Positions 49,602-59,100 of a stretch of 64,000 bases of DNA are shown piece by piece. The notes beneath the pieces were generated by a model. It was not told where the DNA came from. It saw nothing but the letters and a program-made list of their open reading frames with translations, and did no database searches. The DNA is taken from NCBI GenBank assembly GCA_003142595.1, contig PLMU01000006.1:66840-130839 (forward strand), read 5' to 3'. The stretch comes from Phycisphaerales bacterium (GTDB lineage Bacteria > Planctomycetota > Phycisphaerae > Sedimentisphaerales > UBA12454). Position 1 is the stretch's first letter. Every line of letters begins with the position of its first letter. A program made the position numbers and the translations under genes.

Positions 49602-50249
49602 ATGAAAGTTATTGCGATTAACGGCAGTCCACGGAAGAATTGGAATACAGCAATGCTGCTTGCCAAAACCCTGGAAGGAGCAAAATCCCAAGGAGCGGAA
49701 ACGGAACTTATCCATCTCTACGACCTCAATTATAAAGGCTGCATAAGCTGTTTTGCCTGTAAAACTAAAGACGGCAAGAGCTATGGAAAATGCGTTGTAA
49801 ACGACGACCTTAAACCCATATTCAGGAAAATTGAACAGGCAGATGCTCTGGTTTTCGGCTCACCTGTTTATCTTGGAAATGTAACAGGCCAGATGCATTC
49901 ATTTTTAGAACGGCTTGTATTCCAATACCTGACATACACTGACCCTCCTGGTTCTTTATTCACAAGACAGATTAAGGCTGGTTTTATATATACGATGGGT
50001 GTGCCTGAAGATATATATAATCAGATGGGCTATAGTCATTTCATAAATTTCAATTCTATGTTTCTCGAAAGGACATTTGGGCACTCGGAGTCATTGTGCT
50101 GCTTTGATACTATGCAATTTGAAGATTATTCAAAATATGTTGCTCCCCGTTTCGACCCTCTGAAGAAGGCACAAAGACGAAAAGAAGTGTTTCCGCAGGA
50201 CTGTCAGAAAGCTTATGAAATGGGTATAAGATTTGCAAAGAAGTCTTGA
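49602..50249 (+). CDS. Flavodoxin-fold NAD(P)H-dependent FMN reductase / iron-sulfur flavoprotein-like
   Basis: MKVIAINGSPRKNWNTAMLL; GCISCFACKTKDGKSYGKCVVNDDL; GSPVYLGNVTGQMHSFLERL. Confidence 0.87.
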   Translation: MKVIAINGSPRKNWNTAMLLAKTLEGAKSQGAETELIHLYDLNYKGCISCFACKTKDGKSYGKCVVNDDLKPIFRKIEQADALVFGSPVYLGNVTGQMHSFLERLVFQYLTYTDPPGSLFTRQIKAGFIYTMGVPEDIYNQMGYSHFINFNSMFLERTFGHSESLCCFDTMQFEDYSKYVAPRFDPLKKAQRRKEVFPQDCQKAYEMGIRFAKKS

Positions 50250-50273
50250 TAAAAAAATAAAGGAATATTAAAA

Positions 50274-50849
50274 ATGAAAGTTGTAGCTTTTAATGGCAGT
50301 CCGCGTGTTGGCGGAAATACTGAACAGGCAATAAAACTGGTTTTCGAGGAATTGCACAAGCAGGGCATAGAAACAGAGTTGATTCAATTGGGCGGCCGCA
50401 AGGTCTATGGTTGTTTAGCTTGTGGAAAATGCCGGGAGAAAAAAGATAACCGCTGTGTCCGCACGGATGATGACATGAACATATTTATTCAGAAAATATT
50501 TGAAGCCGATGGCATAATTCTCGGCTCACCTGTTTATTTCAGCAATGTGAGCACAGAGATTAAGGCCCTTATAGACCGCTGCGGGTTTGTAGCTAAAGCT
50601 AACGGCGACCCGTTAAAAGGTAAAGTTGGCGTGGGTGTGATAGCCGTAAGACGAGCCGGTGCGACATTTACTTATGCCGCAATTAATATGTTTTTCGGTA
50701 TTAGTCAAATGATTATTCCATGCTCCAGCTATTGGAATATGACTTTAGCCCTTCAGCCGGGAGATATTCAAAATGATGCCGAGGGTATTCGGACATTTAA
50801 GACTTTAGGGCAGAATATGGCACATTTGATGAAAAAACTGCATGCATAA
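50274..50849 (+). CDS. Flavodoxin-fold FMN reductase / iron-sulfur flavoprotein-like
   Basis: MKVVAFNGSPRVGGNTEQAI; YGCLACGKCREKKDNRCVRTDDDM; ILGSPVYFSNVSTEIKALIDRCGF. Confidence 0.9.
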   Translation: MKVVAFNGSPRVGGNTEQAIKLVFEELHKQGIETELIQLGGRKVYGCLACGKCREKKDNRCVRTDDDMNIFIQKIFEADGIILGSPVYFSNVSTEIKALIDRCGFVAKANGDPLKGKVGVGVIAVRRAGATFTYAAINMFFGISQMIIPCSSYWNMTLALQPGDIQNDAEGIRTFKTLGQNMAHLMKKLHA

Positions 50850-50856
50850 TCGGTGC

Positions 50857-50880
50857 ATTAGTCGGTAAAATTTAATGGAG
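50857..50880. repeat. 24-bp direct repeat copy 2
   Basis: ATTAGTCGGTAAAATTTAATGGAG identical to 49568-49591. Confidence 0.95.
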
Positions 50881-50882
50881 AT

Positions 50883-50911
50883 TTGAATTCAACCTGAGCT
50901 TGCTGTATAAT
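50883..50911 (+). promoter_or_regulatory. Putative sigma70 promoter for the carbamoyltransferase operon
   Basis: TTGAAT, 17-nt spacer, TATAAT; ATG at 50926. Confidence 0.6.
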
Positions 50912-50925
50912 AAAAGCTGAAAATT

Positions 50926-51387
50926 ATGGATAATAACGACAAAAATAAAACGCAGGATGTGGTTTGGCAATGGGACCAGCCTGAAAACGCGGCAATCAAA
51001 GAGCAGAACATTCACAAAAAAGGGGCTTGGGTTCAATTTACTTTGATGTTTTCTGTTGCGCTGGTGTTTTTGCTGTTTCATCGTATTGTCATCAGCATAA
51101 TTATTTTTTTCTTAAGCTTTATACTTCTGGTTGGAATATTTATTGCTCCGCCTGTTCTGCGTTTTTTTAATAAGGCCGGCAAGATACTGGCCGAATTAAC
51201 AGGCAGATTATTGACATATCTTTTGCTGGTTCCTTTTTATTTTTTATGCTTTTTTCCGGGCCGGATTATACTGTTTATGCTTGGCAAAGACCCGATGAAG
51301 CGAAAATTAGACCGCAGCAGTCTGACTTACTGGGTCGAAAAAAAACAAACCGAAGAAATTGACCATTATAAGGTACAGTATAAGTGA
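50926..51387 (+). CDS. Small membrane protein in carbamoyltransferase operon, SxtJ-like context
   Basis: Hydrophobic helices; PMKRKLDRSSLTYWVEKK near the C-terminus; ATG/stop overlap with next gene. Confidence 0.7.
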   Translation: MDNNDKNKTQDVVWQWDQPENAAIKEQNIHKKGAWVQFTLMFSVALVFLLFHRIVISIIIFFLSFILLVGIFIAPPVLRFFNKAGKILAELTGRLLTYLLLVPFYFLCFFPGRIILFMLGKDPMKRKLDRSSLTYWVEKKQTEEIDHYKVQYK

Positions 51388-53213
51388 ACATACTTGGAAT
51401 TAGCGCTTATTATCATGATTCCGCTGCTGCCTTAATCCAGGATGGCCGAATCATCGCCGCTGCTCAGGAGGAGAGATTTACCCGCAAAAAACACGACTCA
51501 AATTTTCCCATTAATGCGATAAAATATTGTCTTTCCGCCGGAATGATAAAAAATGAAATCGACTCGGTTGCGTTCTATGACAAACCGATAACAAAATTTG
51601 ACCGAATTTTGCAGACCTATTTCAGTGTTGCGCCGAAAGGGTTAAGCTCGTTTCTGATGGCAATTCCGTTATGGGTTCGGCAAAAACTGTGGATTCCCGC
51701 TGAGATTGAATCCGCTTTGGCTAAATTAAATATCAAAATTAAGGAACAGATATATTTCACAGAGCATCATGAATCTCATGCCGCGAGCGCTTTTTATCCA
51801 TCGCCATTTGACAACGCTGCCATTCTTACTCTCGATGGCGTCGGCGAATGGGCTACCAGTGCTATCGGGCTTAGTCAGGGAAACAGGATTAAAATATTAA
51901 AAGAGATGCATTTTCCGCATTCATTGGGGCTTTTATATTCAGCTTTTACTTATTTCACAGGTTTTCGAGTTAATTCCGGCGAGTATAAACTGATGGGATT
52001 GGCGCCTTATGGTCAGGGCAAATATGTTGACCTGATAAAGGATAAACTGATAGACATCAAAGAAGATGGTTCATTCATGCTCAATATGGAGTATTTCGGT
52101 TATCTTGACAGCCTTACGATGACTAATAAAAAATTCGAGACCCTTTTCAATGGTCCGCCTCGCAGCACGGAGTCTGAAATAACCGAAAGAGAAATGGATA
52201 TAGCCAGGTCGATTCAAATCGTTACAGAAGAAATAGTCTTGAAAATTGCCAAGCACTGTTACGAATTGACAGGGCAGCAGAATTTATGTATGGCCGGCGG
52301 TGTTGCTTTGAATTGCGTGGCAAATGGCCGGCTGCTTCGCGAAGGGCCTTTTAAAAATATTTGGATTCAGCCCGCTGCCGGAGACGCCGGCGGTGCATTA
52401 GGCGCCGCTTATGTTGTATGGCATACAATACATAATAAGCCTCGTCAGGCTGATAATGTTCACGACAAAATGAATGGCGCTTATTTAGGGCCTCAGTTCA
52501 GCGATGAGCAAATCGAAGAATTCCTAAATGCCAAAGGATATCCGGCAGCGAAAATTAAGGATAAAAACCTCTGGGCTCAAACTATCGCCAGGCTTATTGA
52601 GCAGGAGAATGTTGTCGGCCTTCTCCATGGACGAATGGAGTTCGGCCCCCGGGCATTAGGCAATCGTTCGATTATTGGTGACGCCCGTTCGGAAAAAATG
52701 CAGTCAATTATGAACCTCAAGATTAAATACAGAGAATCTTTTAGGCCTTTTGCCCCGTCCTGTCTCGAAGAAAAGGTCGGCGACTTTTTTGAAATCGACA
52801 GGCCTTCACCTTATATGCTCCTGGTCGCCCAGGTCAAGCCTGACAGATGCAAAGGTATAGAACAGGCCAAAGAACTTCCAATTCGCCGGAGAATTAATCA
52901 GTCGCGTTCCGATGTTCCTGCGATAACACATGTGGATTATTCCGCCAGAATTCAAACGGTTTCTAAGGATACGAATCCGGATTACTATAATATTATCAAA
53001 GCCTTTGAAGAACTTACCGGATATGGTATTATAATCAATACTTCGTTTAATGTCCGCGGCGAGCCGATTGTTTGTAACCCGGCCGACGCTTATCGATGCT
53101 TTATGAGAACGGAAATGGATTATCTTGTTCTCGACTCATTTATATTGGATAAAAAACAGCAGCCGCCGTGGAAGGAAAAAACAAACTGGCAAAAAGATTA
53201 TGTTTTGGACTGA
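51384..53213 (+). CDS. Carbamoyltransferase (NodU/CmcH/TobZ family)
   Basis: MNILGISAYYHDSAAALIQDGRIIAAAQEERFTRKKHDSNFP; HHESHAASAFYPSPFDNAAILTLDGVGEW; FGPRALGNRSIIGDAR. Confidence 0.96.
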   Translation: MNILGISAYYHDSAAALIQDGRIIAAAQEERFTRKKHDSNFPINAIKYCLSAGMIKNEIDSVAFYDKPITKFDRILQTYFSVAPKGLSSFLMAIPLWVRQKLWIPAEIESALAKLNIKIKEQIYFTEHHESHAASAFYPSPFDNAAILTLDGVGEWATSAIGLSQGNRIKILKEMHFPHSLGLLYSAFTYFTGFRVNSGEYKLMGLAPYGQGKYVDLIKDKLIDIKEDGSFMLNMEYFGYLDSLTMTNKKFETLFNGPPRSTESEITEREMDIARSIQIVTEEIVLKIAKHCYELTGQQNLCMAGGVALNCVANGRLLREGPFKNIWIQPAAGDAGGALGAAYVVWHTIHNKPRQADNVHDKMNGAYLGPQFSDEQIEEFLNAKGYPAAKIKDKNLWAQTIARLIEQENVVGLLHGRMEFGPRALGNRSIIGDARSEKMQSIMNLKIKYRESFRPFAPSCLEEKVGDFFEIDRPSPYMLLVAQVKPDRCKGIEQAKELPIRRRINQSRSDVPAITHVDYSARIQTVSKDTNPDYYNIIKAFEELTGYGIIINTSFNVRGEPIVCNPADAYRCFMRTEMDYLVLDSFILDKKQQPPWKEKTNWQKDYVLD

Positions 53214-53241
53214 TACACTTATTTTTTTAAGAGATTGAACT

Positions 53242-53409
53242 ATTATTATATTCGTTAAATATTTTGGCAGACTCTTAAAAGAGTTTTTTGGTTTTGCCTG
53301 GAAGAACAAAGCATGGTGGATTGTTCCGGTCATAATCATACTGTTTCTGATGGCCTTTTTGATTTTTGCAGGTCAGGCTGCCGCGCCGTTTATTTACACG
53401 CTTTTTTAG
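53242..53409 (+). CDS. DUF5989-like small membrane protein, non-canonical start (ATT/ATA; not in supplied ORF track)
   Basis: In-frame IIIFVKYFGRLLKEFFGFAWKNKAWWIVPVIIILFLMAFLIFAGQAAAPFIYTLF, stop TAG 53407-53409; upstream in-frame TGA 53236-53238. Confidence 0.78.
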   Translation: MIIFVKYFGRLLKEFFGFAWKNKAWWIVPVIIILFLMAFLIFAGQAAAPFIYTLF

Positions 53410-53425
53410 TTAGTGAACTCTGAAT

Positions 53426-54463
53426 ATGGCAGACAATATCTTTTTAGCGGTATTTACGGCATTGCCGATTATAACAGGCCTGTTAATTTATCTCTACGTC
53501 AGGAAGATTTCTATACATATCAAAAATGCAAATTGGTTAAAGCTCTCCATTGGTAATATTCTTGTTTTTGTGTTCTTGTGTTCTTTGATTCTTTTAGGCG
53601 GCGAGATTTATTATCGTTTTATATACGATACTACCGACTCTTTCGGGCTCACAAAAGTATCAACAGATTGGGAGTCTCGTCATTATAAATTCAATAATTA
53701 TGCGGTTCGGGACTCTATGGATTACAACCTCAAACTGTCTGGAAAACCGCGGATTACTTTCATTGGCGATTCATTTACGGCAGGTCACGGTATTGCCAAT
53801 GTCGAAAACCGTTTTGCCAATAAAATACGAAGTATAAGGCCTGACCTGGAGATTCATGTTATAGCGTATAATGGATGGGAAACCGGTGATGAGTTGATAA
53901 CTTTGAGGAAGCTGTCATCGGCGGGCTATGAATTTGATAATGTGGTTTTGGTTTATATCTTGAATGATATTTCGGATTTAATGGAGCAGTGGGCCAAAGC
54001 CCAGGCACGGATACATGCCATAAAGCCGGGCTTTTTGTTTGAACACAGCTATTTTTTAAATATTCTCTATTACCATTATTTTGCCGCTCATGACCCTGAC
54101 ATTTCAGATTATTATGGTTTTGTCGATAAAGCTTATAATGGTCCGCTTTGGGAGAAGCAAAAAGAGAGATTGGCGACAATCAAACAGAGTATGGATGCCG
54201 CGCATGTTAAATTTTCCGTAGTTATTTTCCCGTTTATGCACGCGCTTGGCCCGAATTACAAGTATCGCGAAATTCACAACAAGATAGATGCTTTCTGGAA
54301 AAGTTTAGACGTGCCGTATCTCGACCTTCTGTCGGTATACGATTCTTATCCTGCAAGCGCTCTTGTTGTTAATGCGCATGATGCTCATCCTAATGAATTG
54401 GCTCATACAATAGCGGCTAAAGCGATTAATGATTTTCTGAACAAAAACGTTCTGAAACACTGA
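53426..54463 (+). CDS. Membrane-anchored SGNH/GDSL hydrolase-like protein
   Basis: N-terminal TMs; RITFIGDSFTAGHGI; NAHDAHPNELAHTIAA. Confidence 0.8.
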   Translation: MADNIFLAVFTALPIITGLLIYLYVRKISIHIKNANWLKLSIGNILVFVFLCSLILLGGEIYYRFIYDTTDSFGLTKVSTDWESRHYKFNNYAVRDSMDYNLKLSGKPRITFIGDSFTAGHGIANVENRFANKIRSIRPDLEIHVIAYNGWETGDELITLRKLSSAGYEFDNVVLVYILNDISDLMEQWAKAQARIHAIKPGFLFEHSYFLNILYYHYFAAHDPDISDYYGFVDKAYNGPLWEKQKERLATIKQSMDAAHVKFSVVIFPFMHALGPNYKYREIHNKIDAFWKSLDVPYLDLLSVYDSYPASALVVNAHDAHPNELAHTIAAKAINDFLNKNVLKH

Positions 54464-54484
54464 ATTTTCGCTTGGCTTGTAATA

Positions 54485-54886
54485 TTAGCCAGTGAATGTT
54501 GCGCTGCGGTCCATTTCTTCAGGGTCGGCATTTGCAGTGTCGGGCGTAAGCTTAATTAAGGCATCATCGGGAGCAATTATATCTGCCGGTTGACCGTCAA
54601 CTTGCAAAGTAAAAATCAACGGGCCTATCTGGATGCGGTCGCCGGGCATTGCGGTGGCTTCGCCATCGATTTTACTGCCGTTGACGAAGGTGCCGTTGCT
54701 TGATTTGAGGTCGCGAATCTTAAGCGCATTAGGCTCAAGACTTAATTGGCAATGCTTTCGGGAAACTACCTGCAAAGGTATGCATAAATCGCATTCCACG
54801 CCGCGACCTATGGTTGTGGCTTTGTTACGGACGGGAAAAACTTTTTTCGCCCCGTCTTTTTTAAATAATATTAACGATATATCCAT
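54485..54886 (-). CDS. FHA-domain protein
   Basis: TTIGRGVECDLCIPLQVVSRKHCQLSLEPNALKIRDLKSSNGTFVNG. Confidence 0.93.
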   Translation of the reverse strand: MDISLILFKKDGAKKVFPVRNKATTIGRGVECDLCIPLQVVSRKHCQLSLEPNALKIRDLKSSNGTFVNGSKIDGEATAMPGDRIQIGPLIFTLQVDGQPADIIAPDDALIKLTPDTANADPEEMDRSATFTG

Positions 54887-55064
54887 AGCTCCCTTTCAGG
54901 CTGCAGAATTGGAGCAACTAACTATATTATAACAAAATGGTTATGTTTTGCAAGAATTATGTAAATATGGTTAAAATTTCCTCACAAAAAAGCTGATTTG
55001 TTGACTTTAAAAGCAATATTTCTTAAACTGCCTGCTTCATTTTAATATAAATTTTGAGGTAATA

Positions 55065-55712
55065 ATGACTTATAAAGCTGTGATTTTCGACCTTGACGGA
55101 ACACTTGTAAATTCCTTGGAAGACCTGGCGGACGCAACTAATTACGCGCTGAAATCTTTCGGCCAGCAAGTCCATAGCACTGAAGCAGTTAAGCTAATGG
55201 TCGGCGAAGGAACAAGAACACTTATCAGCAGGGCACTTAACAACAAAAATCCTGAACTTGTAGAACCAGTCCTTGTGAAAATGCGCGAAAAATATGACCA
55301 AATATGCCTTAATAAGTCCCGGCCATATAATGGATTACAAGAGGTTGTCGCTGAACTTGCAAAACGAAATTTCAAACTGGCAGTTCTAACTAATAAAGAT
55401 GAAAAAATGGCGCAGAAAATCGTTAGTCATTTCTTCGATGGATTCTTTCAAATTGTCAAAGGAACTATCGATGCCGTTGCAGTAAAGCCCGAACCAACGG
55501 CAGTTCTGCAAGTGCTTGAAAAATTAGGAGTTAGGCCGGAGGAAGCAATCTTCGTAGGCGATAGCAAAATCGATGTCCAAACGGCTAAAGCCGCTGGAAT
55601 CAAATCAGTGGGCGTTAGCTGGGGCTTCAGAGGCAGAAGCGAACTCATAGAAGCAGGGGCAGATGCAGTTATCGAGGAAGCAAGACATCTGTTGAAACTA
55701 GTTTCGATTTAA
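55065..55712 (+). CDS. gph: HAD-family hydrolase (phosphoglycolate phosphatase-like)
   Basis: KAVIFDLDGTLVNSLEDLADATNYAL; LAVLTNKDE; VKPEPTAVLQVLEKLGVRPEEAIFVGDSKIDVQTAKAAG. Confidence 0.92.
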   Translation: MTYKAVIFDLDGTLVNSLEDLADATNYALKSFGQQVHSTEAVKLMVGEGTRTLISRALNNKNPELVEPVLVKMREKYDQICLNKSRPYNGLQEVVAELAKRNFKLAVLTNKDEKMAQKIVSHFFDGFFQIVKGTIDAVAVKPEPTAVLQVLEKLGVRPEEAIFVGDSKIDVQTAKAAGIKSVGVSWGFRGRSELIEAGADAVIEEARHLLKLVSI

Positions 55713-55748
55713 GATTTAAAATTTGAGGAACCGCAAGGCGTTTTTTTT
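55708..55748. repeat. AT-rich intergenic repeat GATTTAAGATTTAAAATTTGAGGAACCGCAAGGCG + poly-T
   Basis: Shares TTGAGGAACCGC with 15597-15608. Confidence 0.45.
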
Positions 55749-56116
55749 TAACAAGCGCAAGTTTCTTTAACAAACGTGTATGTTTTTTTTAAAAAAGGCA
55801 AAAAAGTGAGTAAAAAGTAAGCAAAAATTTGCATAAATCGACACAAAATTTGATTATTTTTGGTTGTTTTGCCCTGTTTTTTGATGATTTTGGATGTTTT
55901 TAATTCGCAGGATTTGTAAAACTTGCGCGTTTGATGCTATTCAGACATAAAGGAGAAAAATAGACAGAATTTGTTTGATTTTGGGAAAGAGAGGGATAGT
56001 ATTAATTTTTGAGAGACATCGAGGAATCGGCAACAGCAGAAAATTAAATCCGTCAGAGGCGGACAAGAATCAGAAATAGGTAAACGTTCTAATTAATAAT
56101 GCGGTAAGGAGAGGAA

Positions 56117-59100
56117 ATGGAAAATGTTTGGGAGATACGGGGAACTGAGATAGAAGTTCTCGATAAACTGCTTGGTTTCAAGGGAGAGAAGAGTAACATT
56201 AAGCCTAAGCCGGGGAGCATCATACTCATCCGTGGCGAGCCGGGTTCAGGCAAGACAACTCTTGGGCTGCAAATTCTGTCGCAAAATTTAAATAGAATGT
56301 CGCAAGAAGAAAACGACTTAAGGCAAAAACTGCAAAAAAAGACAGAAGAACAAAAAGAAACAAACTCTGTAAAAAAGGACACTATAAAAGAGGAAATAAA
56401 AGAATTTGAAGAAAAATTAAAGCAATTGAAAAAAACTAAAGTAGCATTTTTCTCATTGGAAGGTAATCCCGCAGATGTGCTGTGTTACGCAAAAGAAAAA
56501 TATGTTTTTTTTGCATCTGAAAACCTTGATGAAGAACTCAAGAGATTTGGCAGAATTGAATTTTTTAATGCTCATTATATGGATGTTGCAATCTATAATG
56601 AGGTAAAAGGGGGGAAAACAACCGAAAGAATTGACGATTTTTTAAAGGGGACCCCCGGTGGTGATTGGATGGGGCCAGGTATTCTTTTGGCTCGAACCTT
56701 AAATTCTTGCGTAATGACAACACTGGCTAAAGTTGAAGCCTCTCGCGAAAAAATTAGACAAAAAAGAGATTATCGAATTGTTTTTGTAGATTCACTTACT
56801 GTACTTTTGCATCTTCTGCAAAAACATAATAAGTACAAAAATATTCCAGAACGGCTCTTGCTCAATGCGATATGCATCAGTTTCCGTCAGCTTTTTGCTG
56901 ATTCGATAATTATTTTTACTGGTGAATATCACTATAAAGATGTAACCAAGAGAAGCGCTGTTGAAGAGAGCTTTTTCTGCGATGTGGAGATTGCGCTTTT
57001 TTCAGAACCGATTATAGTTCCGGCCAACTACGAATCTCAGTTTGAAAGTCCGTTAGGCAGCAATACGCTTTCGCTGCTGGACAAAGAAGTAAAAAGCATC
57101 CAGACACAGTCTTTCTGCCGGGTACTTAAATCCAGACAGGCACCAAACCAGACACGCCGGTGCGCTTATGACATTGTATCCAAAAAAGGTATAGAGTTTT
57201 ATGAGACATATCCGGGCGATGGTCATTTAGTCACATTTGCTCAAAATGATCCTCAGACAAAAATGTGGGAAGAACTTTTCAAACAGGATTTGCCTCTTTC
57301 ATATCCCGCGATACGCTGCAATATTTTCGATAGAGGAAGTTTCGAACGTATATCTGCCGCACAGCGTCGGTTTCGTTATGTGCCGCAGCGAACAGATATG
57401 TATTTGGCAAGTTTCGATAATCATTGGCTTAACTGGTACTCGGAGATGTGCCTGAAAGATAATATAGCGGATGTCCTTCAGCAGGAACTTGGCTTCGACG
57501 ATTTTTATTTGCATAAAGCAGGGAAGTTTCATGAATTACTAAATGGCATCCATGCGGAACTGACTAAAACTGAGAAGCAAATTAAGTTTAGCCGTAACAT
57601 ACGCAATGCTGTAGGTAATGTCCTTGAGATTGTTTATAAATTTGCTGCTGAGGAACTTAATAAAGATGCTAACTTGGTGGAAAAATTACCAGTTGATCCA
57701 AAAGCAATGCAAGGGGAAGAAGTGTTTGATGATTTTATGTCGGAATTGCTGGATAGATTAACACGTATGGATACGGAGCCAGCGAATGATGATAAGACGC
57801 AGACCTCCCTAACAGGTGTGGATGCGAAGCCTCCGAATGATAATAAGACGCAGACCCCCAGAGATATAAACAGGCCCTGTCTTCAATGTCTGTGGAACCG
57901 CAGTTTACTTGGCTGGCTTTATCCTTATCTAACGGAAGGTTCGAGACTACTATTTTTATCACTATTCAATAGCAAACTAAACCCAAAACAACCGCATAAA
58001 AAAAATGATAAGATTTCAAAACTTGAGAACAAGTTAGGCAAGCTAATTGAATGTGTGATGACCAACTGCCCTCGAAGTCATAAGGATGGATGTCAGATAG
58101 ATAAAAAACTAGAAGGGATTAATGAGAAGTCAACTGAAGAAGAGATACTAAGGACATTTCTGTTTGCTGAAGAGAAAGACTGTAAATGGAAACAGAGCAT
58201 TCGAAACTGCATATCGAATAAGGTGAAAGAGAAAATCACTCAACAACTTAAGAATATACTGCCGGAAGACGAAAGAGAAGAGCGAATTGAGAAATTTATT
58301 AAGAAATTAGATGATTCGATACTTAAGAACATTTTCTCGGATAATGGCCATGAAGAGTATAAGGGGCTGGTCGGAGCAATCATCAAGGAAGTAAACGAAA
58401 CAATCCTTTTCTCGAAGGAAATCGTTGAACGGTATAATAGCGGGAACAAATCTCCGAAGCCGGAGCCTAAGTCACCACCTCAACCATCACCTCAGCCACT
58501 ACTTCCTGATAAATTAGATATATGGAAAGTGATAGGCGACTTAGAACCATTTTTAACGCAACAAGGTGTCCAAAAAGACGAGGTGCAAGATATGTGGGCT
58601 ATGATATTGGCCCAGTTGTTTTTTGATGTGATGGAAGGATCGGTACGATACCAGTTGGTTGCCCCGATTCCCGGAAATAAATTAAGATTATATGGAGAAA
58701 GACAATCAGAGATTATTTCTGAACTTGAAAGTCATCATCCCGATGCGAGACGCCCCATTCACCGGCCGTGGCATTTGTTCTCTATGCGAGACCAGAATAA
58801 TTATTGTTCCATACCTTATGACGCTAATATCAGTTTCATAGTTTTTAAGAAAGAGAGTCTTGATGATTTTTACAAGAATCTAAAGATTGACGACTATGTT
58901 GCGAAGATAGCAGAACTCGTGAAAAATGAAGAGGCAGCATTAGAAAAGATATTCCAAAAGAAATTGCAAAAGTCAAACTATACTATAAATGATGTAACTA
59001 CTCTTGTCAAAGAAAGCAAAGAGCAAGGCTATCCTCAAACCTGGGAGGAGATAATTGCTTACTTTATCCTAACAAACGAGAACAAACCAAAAGAGAACAA

